Shown: positions 26,769 through 34,274 of the stretch, one piece after another
Layout of the letters: each line of letters starts with the position of its first letter
Position numbering within the stretch: the stretch's first letter is position 1
NCBI RefSeq assembly: GCF_003939025.1
Contig: NZ_RQIH01000003.1
Span: forward strand, 248,001 to 312,000
Origin: Rhizobium sophoriradicis
GTDB lineage: Bacteria > Pseudomonadota > Alphaproteobacteria > Rhizobiales > Rhizobiaceae
Length of the DNA stretch: 64,000 bases
Reading direction: 5' to 3'
Translations under genes and position numbers: made by a program
The notes under the pieces: model-generated
What the model saw: only the letters and a program-made list of their open reading frames with translations
What the model was told of the DNA's origin: nothing
The model's database searches: none

Positions 26769-27749
26769 CTACAAGAAACATAAAAACAATCCGAAGATCA
26801 GACCGGTAAGCACCATGCAGCTGGCATAGAACACCGACACACCGTCCTCGATATCGCCGGCGGTGGCAACGTCCCGGCCGGCGTTGTTGATCATCGGCTC
26901 AGTCACGATGACACCGCCATAGATGCGCGGACCGGCGAGCTGGACGTTGAGAGCACCGGCCATTGCCGCCTCCGGCCGGCCGGAATTCGGCGAGCGGTGC
27001 AGGCCACCGTCGCGCATCGCCACCCGGATCGCCTCGCGGCAGGGGCTCATGCCGCGCCGGATCCAGGCGCCGGCGGCGATCAATAGGACGGAGAGCCGGG
27101 CGGCCGGCCAGTTGGCGATATCGTCCAGCCGAGCCGCGGCCCAGCCGAAATCGATGTATTTTTCCGACCTGTGGCCGATCATCGAATCCGCCGTGTTCAG
27201 CATCTTGTAAGCGAGCAGGCCCGGCAACCCGAGGACGGCATACCAAAGGGCCGGCGCCACGACGCCGTCGGAGAAATTTTCTGCAAGGCTTTCGATCGCC
27301 GCGCGGCAGACGGCCGGCTCGTCGAGTGTCTCCGGATCGCGCCCGACGATGCGGGAGACGGCGTTCCGGCCGCCGGCAAGCCCCTCGCCGCGCAAGGCCG
27401 TAGCGACGGCCGCGACATGATCGGCCAGGCTCTTTTGCGCCAAGAAGATCGCCACCAGCCCGGCCTCCAGCACGAGGCCGGCAAGGCCGAAGAGCGCGAA
27501 AAACCGGTCGAACACGAAGCCTGCAGCGATCGACAACACAAGCAGCGCCAGGATCGCCGCAACGCCGTTCATCCGGCGCTGAGAGCCCGTGAGGCTTGAG
27601 GGATTGAGCTGCTGATCGGCGTAAGAGATCGCCGCGCCGAAGATGACGACGGGATGCGGCACCCGCGACCACAGCCATTGCGGATCGCCGACGATCCGGT
27701 CGAGCAGCAGCGCCAGAAGCAGCACGAGGAGGTTTTCGTCGATCATCAT
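26769..27749 (-). CDS. cobD: Adenosylcobinamide-phosphate synthase CobD (CbiB)
   Basis: 326-residue inner-membrane enzyme with several membrane segments (about 5-20, 63-90, 140-165, 300-325). It joins aminopropanol phosphate to adenosylcobyric acid. DRIVGDPQWLWSRVPHPVVI at 17-36 is the family opening, and SPNSGRPEAAMAGAL is the CobD/CbiB hallmark. Its start overlaps the end of cobC by 4 bases (27746-27749). It is the last gene of the cobA-cobB-cobC-cobD run. Confidence 0.95.
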   Translation of the reverse strand: MMIDENLLVLLLALLLDRIVGDPQWLWSRVPHPVVIFGAAISYADQQLNPSSLTGSQRRMNGVAAILALLVLSIAAGFVFDRFFALFGLAGLVLEAGLVAIFLAQKSLADHVAAVATALRGEGLAGGRNAVSRIVGRDPETLDEPAVCRAAIESLAENFSDGVVAPALWYAVLGLPGLLAYKMLNTADSMIGHRSEKYIDFGWAAARLDDIANWPAARLSVLLIAAGAWIRRGMSPCREAIRVAMRDGGLHRSPNSGRPEAAMAGALNVQLAGPRIYGGVIVTEPMINNAGRDVATAGDIEDGVSVFYASCMVLTGLIFGLFLCFL

Positions 27750-28852
27750 CGCTCAAATCCTTGAAGGGCTGCGCCAAGCCGTCTGTCCGCCGCCGCATCG
27801 GGCGTCAACCCGAAACGCAGCCAATCCGGCGCATAATCGAACTTGCGGACGAGAATATGATGCCGGCAAAGATGCGTGTAAATGTCGCTCGCCCTGGGAT
27901 CGGCGACAAGCGTGAACAACGCCGTTCCCCCCCTGCTCCGCAACCCGGCAGCGCTTAGTGCCGCCTGCAGCGCGCCGCTGCGTTCATCGAGAGAGCGGCG
28001 GATCGCAGCCACATCCGAACCAAGCAGCGAGGCGGCAAGCGACAGCGCCGGGCCGGAGACCGCCCAGGGGCCAAGCCAGTCCTCGAACCGCGCGAGAATA
28101 TCCTCGCGCGCGATTGCAAAACCGAGCCGCAGGCCGGCAAGCCCGAAGAACTTGCCGAACGAACGGAAGATTATCAGGTTGGGAAGGTCTTGCGCGCGGG
28201 CTGCGAGGCTCAGCGCCGGATCGGCATCCCCGAAAGCCTCGTCGACAACAAGCAGTCCGTTTGCCGATTTCATCCTGTCGTGCAGAGCTGCCAACGCTTC
28301 GGCCGGCCATACCCGCCCGTCGGGATTGTTCGGATTGACGACAACGGCAAGCCGATATTGGCCGCCGATCGCAGCGATATCGTCGACCGCGTCGACGGCA
28401 AAACCGGCCGAGGCGAAGGCGCGCGCATATTCGCCATAAGTCGGCGACACCACGGCAATCCTATTGTCCGTCACGGCGATTTTATCGTCCGTCACGGCGA
28501 CTTTGTCGTCCGTCACGGCGACTTTGTCGTCCGTCACGGCGACCCTATCATCCGTCACAGCGAACTGGCGTCCCCGTCGAAGCAGGCGCGGCAGAAGCTG
28601 AATCACCGATTGCGTGCCCGGCACCGGCAGCGGCAGTATCTCGCCGCTGCCATAGTAATGCCGCGCCGCCCGCCTTGCCTCGTCGACCAGATAGCTGTCC
28701 GGCAGACGGTGCCAGGCCCTTGTCGGGATCTCCGGCAGGGCGAGCGGGCATGGATTGATGCCGGTGGAAAGGTCGAGCCAGTTCTCTGGCCTGCCGCCAA
28801 AAGCGGCGGCTGCGGCGGTGATGCCGCCGCCATGGGCGATCGGCGCGCTCAC
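27746..28852 (-). CDS. cobC: Threonine-phosphate decarboxylase-like CobC with in-frame tandem repeat
   Basis: 368-residue class I/II PLP enzyme that makes (R)-1-amino-2-propanol phosphate. IIFRSFGKFFGLAGLRLGFA contains the PLP Lys. Residues of about 96-130 are a tandem array, VAVTDDK repeated about five times, produced by a 21-bp repeat (28466-28570). Family members I know are about 333 residues, so the array accounts for the extra length. It lies before SPTYGEYARAF, a conserved strand. Start and stop overlap cobB and cobD by 4 bases each. Confidence 0.93.
   Translation of the reverse strand: MSAPIAHGGGITAAAAAFGGRPENWLDLSTGINPCPLALPEIPTRAWHRLPDSYLVDEARRAARHYYGSGEILPLPVPGTQSVIQLLPRLLRRGRQFAVTDDRVAVTDDKVAVTDDKVAVTDDKIAVTDNRIAVVSPTYGEYARAFASAGFAVDAVDDIAAIGGQYRLAVVVNPNNPDGRVWPAEALAALHDRMKSANGLLVVDEAFGDADPALSLAARAQDLPNLIIFRSFGKFFGLAGLRLGFAIAREDILARFEDWLGPWAVSGPALSLAASLLGSDVAAIRRSLDERSGALQAALSAAGLRSRGGTALFTLVADPRASDIYTHLCRHHILVRKFDYAPDWLRFGLTPDAAADRRLGAALQGFER
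28466..28570. repeat. In-frame 21-bp tandem repeat inside cobC (five units)
   Basis: Four near-identical units of GTCCGTCACGGCGAyTTTrTC begin at 28466, 28487, 28508 and 28529 on the plus strand, and a partly diverged fifth begins at 28550. The unit is 21 bases, so copy-number change keeps the frame and adds 7 residues each. Two units are exactly alike, which argues for recent slippage or unequal recombination. Confidence 0.95.
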
Positions 28853-30156
28853 CCGGCCGCTCTCGCAAGGTCGATCAGATGCATGTAGGAGCCCGCCACC
28901 TGGCCGCGCCGGAGCCCGACAGCACCGAGATCAGTGCCGAGCGCATCTTGCGCTGTAAACAGCCGCTTTCCCTCCCCCTCGGAGACGACTGTTGAATAGT
29001 GGAATTCATGCGCCGTCATGGTCCGCGCGAAGAAGGCGCCGTCAAGCGGGGTCACACGGCGATAGCCGAGATGGCGCCGGCGCTTGGCATAGCTGGTGAC
29101 AACAGGCAGCAGGCCGAGCATTTCGTGGCGCCTGCCCTCCGCATCGATCAGCCCATCGCCCAGCACCATGTAGCCGCCACACTCACCATAGATCCGGATG
29201 CCGCGCGACGCCGCATCGAGCATGCCGGCGCGGAAATTCTGCGCTTGGGAAAGCCGCCCGGCATGCAGCTCGGGATAACCGCCCGGAAGATAGATCGCAT
29301 CGGCATCAGCGGCCGGCGCCTCGTCGGCAAGCGGCGAGAAAAAGGAGATATCCGCCCCGCGCCGCCGCCAGCCAAGCAGCATATGCTCATAGGAAAAGGC
29401 GAAGGCGACATCGCGCGCCACGGCAACCCGGGCGCCGATCGGCATCAGTCGGTCGATATTGGCCGCCGACGGCCGGTTGAGGCCCTGCCTTGCGATGCGC
29501 AGCAGAAATTCGAAATTGCACTCCTCGGAAACGGCGTCCGCCGCATGGTCGATGAAATTCTTGAGGGTGGCATGTTCGCCGGCCTGGACGAGGCCGAGAT
29601 GACGTTCCGGCAAGGCCAGCGCCTTGTCGCTGCCGATCACCGCGATAACAGGCATGCGAATCGCTTCGAGCGCCTGACGCAGCATCGCCTCGTGCCGCTC
29701 GCTGCCGACCTTGTTGAGGATGACGCCGGCAACGCGCACATCGGCGCGGAAACCGGCAAAACCTGATACCAGCGGCGCCACGGACTGCGACATGCGCGAG
29801 GCATCGACGACGAGCACGACGGAAAGACCGAGCTGGGCGGCAAGATCGGCCGCGGTCCCCTTCCCGTCAGCCGCCCCGTCGAACAGCCCCATCATCGCCT
29901 CGACGACGAGAATGCGGTCACCGGAACGGTGCAGCGTGGCATTGGCAGAGATCAGCTCCGGGCGCATCGCCCAGGGATCGAAATTCAGGCAGGGCGTGCC
30001 GTTTGCCGCCGCATGGAAGGCGGGATCGATGTAGTCGGGCCCGGCCTTTCCCGGCGCGACCGCGACGCCGCGCCGGCGAAGCGCCCTCAGCAGCCCAAGC
30101 GTTACCGTCGTCTTGCCGGCGCCGGAGGAAGGGGCTGCGATCAGGAGGCCGCTCAT
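28849..30156 (-). CDS. cobB: Hydrogenobyrinic acid a,c-diamide synthase CobB
   Basis: 435 residues. An N-terminal dethiobiotin-synthase-like ATPase (APSSGAGKTTVTLGLLRALR, P-loop) is joined to a C-terminal class I glutaminase domain with the nucleophile Cys in YGECGGYMVLG. It amidates the a and c side chains of hydrogenobyrinic acid with ATP and glutamine. It overlaps cobA and cobC by 4 bases each, indicating coupled translation. Confidence 0.95.
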   Translation of the reverse strand: MSGLLIAAPSSGAGKTTVTLGLLRALRRRGVAVAPGKAGPDYIDPAFHAAANGTPCLNFDPWAMRPELISANATLHRSGDRILVVEAMMGLFDGAADGKGTAADLAAQLGLSVVLVVDASRMSQSVAPLVSGFAGFRADVRVAGVILNKVGSERHEAMLRQALEAIRMPVIAVIGSDKALALPERHLGLVQAGEHATLKNFIDHAADAVSEECNFEFLLRIARQGLNRPSAANIDRLMPIGARVAVARDVAFAFSYEHMLLGWRRRGADISFFSPLADEAPAADADAIYLPGGYPELHAGRLSQAQNFRAGMLDAASRGIRIYGECGGYMVLGDGLIDAEGRRHEMLGLLPVVTSYAKRRRHLGYRRVTPLDGAFFARTMTAHEFHYSTVVSEGEGKRLFTAQDALGTDLGAVGLRRGQVAGSYMHLIDLARAAG

Positions 30157-30992
30157 GCCGTCACCTTGCCGGAGCGCCCAAAAGGATCGGGCTGCAGCCG
30201 CCTGCCTGCAAGGGCGCCGAGCCAGTCGAGCGAAGCCCGCAGCCGCACCACTTCACCGACCACGACGATCGCCGGCGGCTCGAGCCCGGAGGCTTCAGCT
30301 GCATCGGTCGCTTCGCCGAGCGTCGTCTCCAGCACCTGTTGCGCGCCGGTCGCCGCGTTGCAGACGAAAGCCACCGGCTCGGACGCCGGGCGGCCCGACG
30401 CCATCAGATTGGCGCTGATCTGGGCGATATGCTTCATCGCCATATACATGACGATGACGGGAGAACCCTTGCCGATCGCTTCCCAATTGATCGCATCGGG
30501 CACGATCCCGGAGGAATCATGGCCGGTGAGAAAGGTCACGGCATGATTGATCTCCCGATGCGTCACCGGAATGCCGGCATAGGCAAGCCCGCCGATACCG
30601 GCGGTAATGCCCGGTACGATGCGGAAGGGGATGTTGTGCTCGACCAGCGTCAGCGCCTCTTCCCCGCCCCGCCCGAAGACGAAGGGATCGCCGCCCTTCA
30701 GCCGCAGCACCCGCTTGCCGGCGCGCGCCAGCTCCACCAGCCGGAGCGAAATATCCCGCTGCTTGGCAGACGGCTTGCCGCCGCGTTTTCCGGCATATTC
30801 CAGTTCCGCCCCTGGCCGTGCGAGCTTCAGACAGTCCTCGTTGACCAGCGCGTCGTGCACGACCACATCCGCCTCCGCCAATCCCTTGGCGGCAAGCAGC
30901 GTCAACAGCCCGGGATCGCCGGGACCGGCGCCGACGAGCCAGACACTGCCCGGCTCCAGCGCCGGCAAATGTGAGAATGCGCTGTTCATCAT
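30153..30992 (-). CDS. cobA: Uroporphyrinogen-III C-methyltransferase CobA
   Basis: 279 residues. SVWLVGAGPGDPGLLTLLA near 17-35 and VLRLKGGDPFVFGRGGEE are the two SUMT signatures; the enzyme methylates uroporphyrinogen III at C2 and C7 using SAM to give precorrin-2. It is the first gene of the cobA-B-C-D run. No riboswitch hallmarks are found upstream; instead the 299-base gap holds a palindromic repeat. The C-terminus is a little longer than the minimal enzyme. Confidence 0.95.
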   Translation of the reverse strand: MMNSAFSHLPALEPGSVWLVGAGPGDPGLLTLLAAKGLAEADVVVHDALVNEDCLKLARPGAELEYAGKRGGKPSAKQRDISLRLVELARAGKRVLRLKGGDPFVFGRGGEEALTLVEHNIPFRIVPGITAGIGGLAYAGIPVTHREINHAVTFLTGHDSSGIVPDAINWEAIGKGSPVIVMYMAMKHIAQISANLMASGRPASEPVAFVCNAATGAQQVLETTLGEATDAAEASGLEPPAIVVVGEVVRLRASLDWLGALAGRRLQPDPFGRSGKVTA

Positions 30993-31160
30993 TTTGTTGA
31001 TCTAGGCCCACCAAGGATCAAGGTCAACGCCGCCCGCGCCACCTCACTTGAAGTTGCTGAGTTGACGATGATTCACTTTGCGAGGAGGCGGATTCGAATT
31101 CTCGGGAAATCCGGACAAGGCTATGAATGTTATAATGAATAACGCTCACCTCCCGCGCGT

Positions 31161-31239
31161 CGTCATCCTCGGCCTTGTGCCGAGGATCTGCTGCCCTATC
31201 GACCGGAAGCAGATGCTCCGGACAGGCCCGAGCATGACG
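31161..31239. repeat. Palindromic element family C, diverged copy
   Basis: CGTCATCCTCGGccTTGtgCCGAGGATCTGCT is followed by AGCAGAT...GCCCGAGCATGACG; the arms match with several mismatches. It is a decayed relative of the perfect element at 6206-6296. It fills the middle of the 30993-31291 gap between cobA and the nucleoside hydrolase gene; nothing else is seen in that gap. Confidence 0.65.
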
Positions 31240-31291
31240 AAAGAGGCGTTGGCGGCCCTTGTCAGCAGGCTGTAACCGACCTTCTACCGTA

Positions 31292-32242
31292 TCAAGCCCG
31301 AAGCAACGTATCGCGGATCAGATCGATCACCTTTTCAGACTCGATTCCCGTAGCGACGATCTGGCTCGGCAGTCCATCCCAGTCCCCCGGCGGGAAGCGG
31401 CGGCCGTCCGGTTTGATCACCGTCTGGCCATCGGCGATGCCGCCGCAGACGACGCGAACTGCACCGGTGATGGTGGTGAAAAGCTCCGGCGCCACGAGGT
31501 AAACGGCGGCGCAGCTATCATGCACCATCATGCCGTCATCGACCGCATGGCTGTAGAAATCGATGTAATGCTGCGACAGCCCGTCAAGCAGCTTCACCGC
31601 CGCGTCGCCCTTGGCCGCCATTACGCCGAGATAGCTGCGGCTCATCGTGGTGATCGAGGTGACGTCGAGGCCGATGACGACTACCTTCCACGGCGCCGTC
31701 GTGACGATGTCTGCCGCCTCGGGATCGCCGTGAATATTGGCTTCAGCGACCGGTGAGACATTGCCCGGCACATAGAAATTGCCGCCCATGATGACGACGT
31801 CCTTCACCAGGCCGGCAATCTCGGGGTCTTCCTTCAGCGCCATCGCCAGATTGGTCATCCGGCCGACGGCCACCAGCCTGACCTCGCCGGGATTGGCCCG
31901 TACCGTGTCGATGATGAAGCGGTGCGCCGGCCGGGGATCGAGCGGCAGGTCGATCGTGTGCGGCACCTCGATATTGCCGAGGCCGTTATCCCCATGCACC
32001 ATCGCCGGCCATTCCCGCTCGGCGCGCGCCGCATCGATGGTCACGCTCGCGCCCTTGGCGACGGGTGCCTGAATATCCCACTCGCGCTTGAGGAAAAGCG
32101 CATTGCGCGTCGTCGTCTCGACCGAGGCATTGCCGAAAACGGTGGTGATGCCCATCACATCGATCTCGGGATGGCGGTGCAGGAAAAGAAGCGCCATGGC
32201 GTCGTCAACGCCCGGGTCAGTGTCATAAATGACCTTGTGCAT
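31292..32242 (-). CDS. Nucleoside hydrolase (IunH family)
   Basis: 316 residues. IYDTDPGVDDAMALLF at the N-terminus is the calcium-binding signature that defines inosine-uridine nucleoside hydrolases, and the C-terminal catalytic His region is DDGMMVHDSCA. It splits ribonucleosides into base and ribose in the cytoplasm. It sits between cobA and cobE on the same strand. A link to ribazole or base recycling is possible but not shown. Confidence 0.93.
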   Translation of the reverse strand: MHKVIYDTDPGVDDAMALLFLHRHPEIDVMGITTVFGNASVETTTRNALFLKREWDIQAPVAKGASVTIDAARAEREWPAMVHGDNGLGNIEVPHTIDLPLDPRPAHRFIIDTVRANPGEVRLVAVGRMTNLAMALKEDPEIAGLVKDVVIMGGNFYVPGNVSPVAEANIHGDPEAADIVTTAPWKVVVIGLDVTSITTMSRSYLGVMAAKGDAAVKLLDGLSQHYIDFYSHAVDDGMMVHDSCAAVYLVAPELFTTITGAVRVVCGGIADGQTVIKPDGRRFPPGDWDGLPSQIVATGIESEKVIDLIRDTLLRA

Positions 32243-32311
32243 GATTGTCCTCTAGATATGAATCGCTGAGCTGCCGGTTGGCGCCGCGAGTTGCCGCCAA
32301 CATAACGACCG

Positions 32312-32749
32312 TCAGGCTTTCTGCAACCCGATGCGGGCAATCGCGGCTGTCGCATGCGCGGATTTGATCTTGCCGAGCACCAGTTCGGCATCCGCGCCGA
32401 TCGCCGCAAGCGCTGCCGATTCCGCCACGCCATGGCAGCCGACGCGGGCAAAGACGATGGCGGAGGGATTTTTGAGCCGTGGCGTTTCCTGCTCCAGCCG
32501 CAGTGCATCGAAGAACACGGCAGGCGCGGCAAAATGCGCCGAAACGGCAAGGATCGCCGCTTCTTGCCTGCGGCTGTCGATGGAAGCGATGGCGGCAAGC
32601 TCCGCCCTGCCGATGCCGGCCGCTATCAGCGCCTCGCCGGCAAGCGCCAGCACCTCCGCGGACGGCGTGCCACGCTCGCAGCCGACCCCGAGCACATATC
32701 GCCTCGCCCTATCGAAAGAAATATCACTCATGGAAGCCGTCGAATGCAC
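32312..32749 (-). CDS. cobE: Cobalamin biosynthesis protein CobE (CbiG C-terminal-like)
   Basis: 145-residue (139 if started at MSDIS, 32731) protein of the CobE/GbiG_C family: YVLGVGCERGTPSAEVLALA is the family opening, where the conserved GxGCxRG is seen. Its role in the aerobic pathway is not well defined; the CbiG homologue opens the precorrin lactone in the anaerobic route. Either start is possible as no strong ribosome site precedes either. It diverges from the TSUP transporter gene 41 bases away. Confidence 0.85.
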   Translation of the reverse strand: MHSTASMSDISFDRARRYVLGVGCERGTPSAEVLALAGEALIAAGIGRAELAAIASIDSRRQEAAILAVSAHFAAPAVFFDALRLEQETPRLKNPSAIVFARVGCHGVAESAALAAIGADAELVLGKIKSAHATAAIARIGLQKA

Positions 32750-32790
32750 CGCCGCTGTGTCCTCGCAGCCATTGCAGCTTGGAGGGGGAA

Positions 32791-33615
32791 ATGCAACAAG
32801 ACCGGCTGAACGCTCTCTGGAATAGCCTTTTGCCTGACATCGCCCTCCATCTGCTTCTGCTGCTCTGCGCGGCTGCCTTCTTTGCCGGTTTCGTCGATGC
32901 CATCGCCGGCGGCGGCGGCCTCATCACCGTCCCCGCCATGCTGATTGCCGGCATTCCGCCGCTACAGACGCTCGGCACCAACAAGGTGCAGTCGATCTTC
33001 GGCTCCGCCTCGGCAACACTCGCCTATGCCCGCAACGGCCATGTGCAGTTGCACGAACAGCTGCCGATGGCGCTGATGGCCGTGGTGGGTGGGGCGATCG
33101 GGGCTGCCCTTGCAACGATCGTGCCCGGACAGGTGCTGCAGGCGATCATGCCGGTGCTGCTCCTGGCGATCGCGATATTCTTTGCCGTCAAACCGAACCT
33201 TAACGATCTCGACAAACACCGGATCATCACGCCTTTCGTCTTCGGCCTAACCTTGGTGCCGGCCATCGGCTTTTATGACGGCGTCTTCGGTCCCGGCACC
33301 GGTTCCTTCTTCATGCTCGCCTTCGTCACCCTCGCCGGCTTCGGCGTGCTGAAGGCCACCGCCCACACCAAGCTTCTCAATTTCGGCTCGAACCTCGGCG
33401 CGCTGATCGTCTTTGCGAGCTTCGGCGCGATCCTCTGGAAAATCGGCCTGTTGATGGGTTTTTGCCAGTTCCTCGGCGCCCAGCTCGGCTCACGGCTCGC
33501 CATGCGCATCGGCGCAAAGCTCATCAAGCCGCTGCTCGTCATTGTCTGCGTCGCTCTCGCGGTAAAGCTGCTTGCAGATCCCGCGAACCCGCTGCGCGTC
33601 TGGCTCGGCTTCTAA
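32791..33615 (+). CDS. TSUP (TauE/SafE) family membrane transporter
   Basis: 274 residues from the ATG at 32791, chosen because GGAGGGGGAA lies directly before it; longer in-frame extension upstream overlaps cobE and is not credible. About eight membrane segments are seen. AGFVDAIAGGGGLITVPAML is the family hallmark, repeated in the second half as GFYDGVFGPGTGSFFML. The family exports or imports sulfur-oxyanions or organic acids. It lies amid cob genes, so a cobalt link is possible but unproved. Confidence 0.9.
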   Translation: MQQDRLNALWNSLLPDIALHLLLLLCAAAFFAGFVDAIAGGGGLITVPAMLIAGIPPLQTLGTNKVQSIFGSASATLAYARNGHVQLHEQLPMALMAVVGGAIGAALATIVPGQVLQAIMPVLLLAIAIFFAVKPNLNDLDKHRIITPFVFGLTLVPAIGFYDGVFGPGTGSFFMLAFVTLAGFGVLKATAHTKLLNFGSNLGALIVFASFGAILWKIGLLMGFCQFLGAQLGSRLAMRIGAKLIKPLLVIVCVALAVKLLADPANPLRVWLGF

Positions 33616-33638
33616 CCGCCGAGCCATCCCCAGGCGCC

Positions 33639-34274
33639 TCAGAATTCTACGCCCGCCTGGCCTTTAATGCCGGAGCGGAATGGATGTTTGACGAGTTCCA
33701 TTTCGGTTACAAGATCGGCGATCTCGATTAGTTCGTCCTTGGCGTTGCGGCCCGTCAGCACGACATGCGTCATGGCCGGCTTCTCGCTTTTCAGAAAGGC
33801 AACGACTTCGTTGATGTCGAGATAGTCGTAGCGGAGCGCGATGTTGATCTCATCGAGCAGCACCATTGAATTGCGCTCGTCGAGGATCAGCTCCTTGGCC
33901 TTTTCCCAGGCGGCCGAGGCGGCTGCAACGTCGCGGGCGCGGTCCTGCGTTTCCCAGGTAAAACCCTCGCCCATCGTGTGGAACTGGCAGAGATCGGAGA
34001 AATGCTTCTCGATCAGATCGCGTTCGCCGGTCCACATCGCCCCCTTGATGAACTGGACAACGGCCGATGGCTTGCCGTGGGCGATATGGCGGAAGATCAT
34101 GCCGAAGGCTGCCGATGATTTACCCTTGCCCTTGCCGGTGTGGACGATGATCAGCCCCTTGCCGTCCGTCTTTGTCGCCATGATCTTGTCGCGTGCAGCC
34201 TTCTTCTTCGCCATCTTCTCGGCGTGGCGTGCATCATCCTTGGCCGCTTCGTTTTCCGGAGTTTCGTCGTTCAT
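33639..34274 (-). CDS. cobO: Cob(I)yrinic acid a,c-diamide adenosyltransferase CobO
   Basis: 211-residue ATP-dependent corrinoid adenosyltransferase of the CobA/BtuR type. IIVHTGKGKGKSSAAFGM is the P-loop. MVLLDEINIALRYDYLD and VVLTGRNAKDELIEIADLVTEM are the other hallmarks. It places the 5'-deoxyadenosyl group on cob(I)alamin precursors. Its start overlaps the cobN end by 4 bases. Confidence 0.96.
   Translation of the reverse strand: MNDETPENEAAKDDARHAEKMAKKKAARDKIMATKTDGKGLIIVHTGKGKGKSSAAFGMIFRHIAHGKPSAVVQFIKGAMWTGERDLIEKHFSDLCQFHTMGEGFTWETQDRARDVAAASAAWEKAKELILDERNSMVLLDEINIALRYDYLDINEVVAFLKSEKPAMTHVVLTGRNAKDELIEIADLVTEMELVKHPFRSGIKGQAGVEF

Noticed and set aside
28466..28570. CRISPR-like array
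   Set aside because: Units are contiguous with no spacers, 21 bp long and in frame with cobC; it is a coding tandem repeat.
30993..31291. Second B12 riboswitch upstream of cobA
   Set aside because: No GCCACTG B12 box or AAAAGGGAA-type element is present; only a decayed palindromic repeat.
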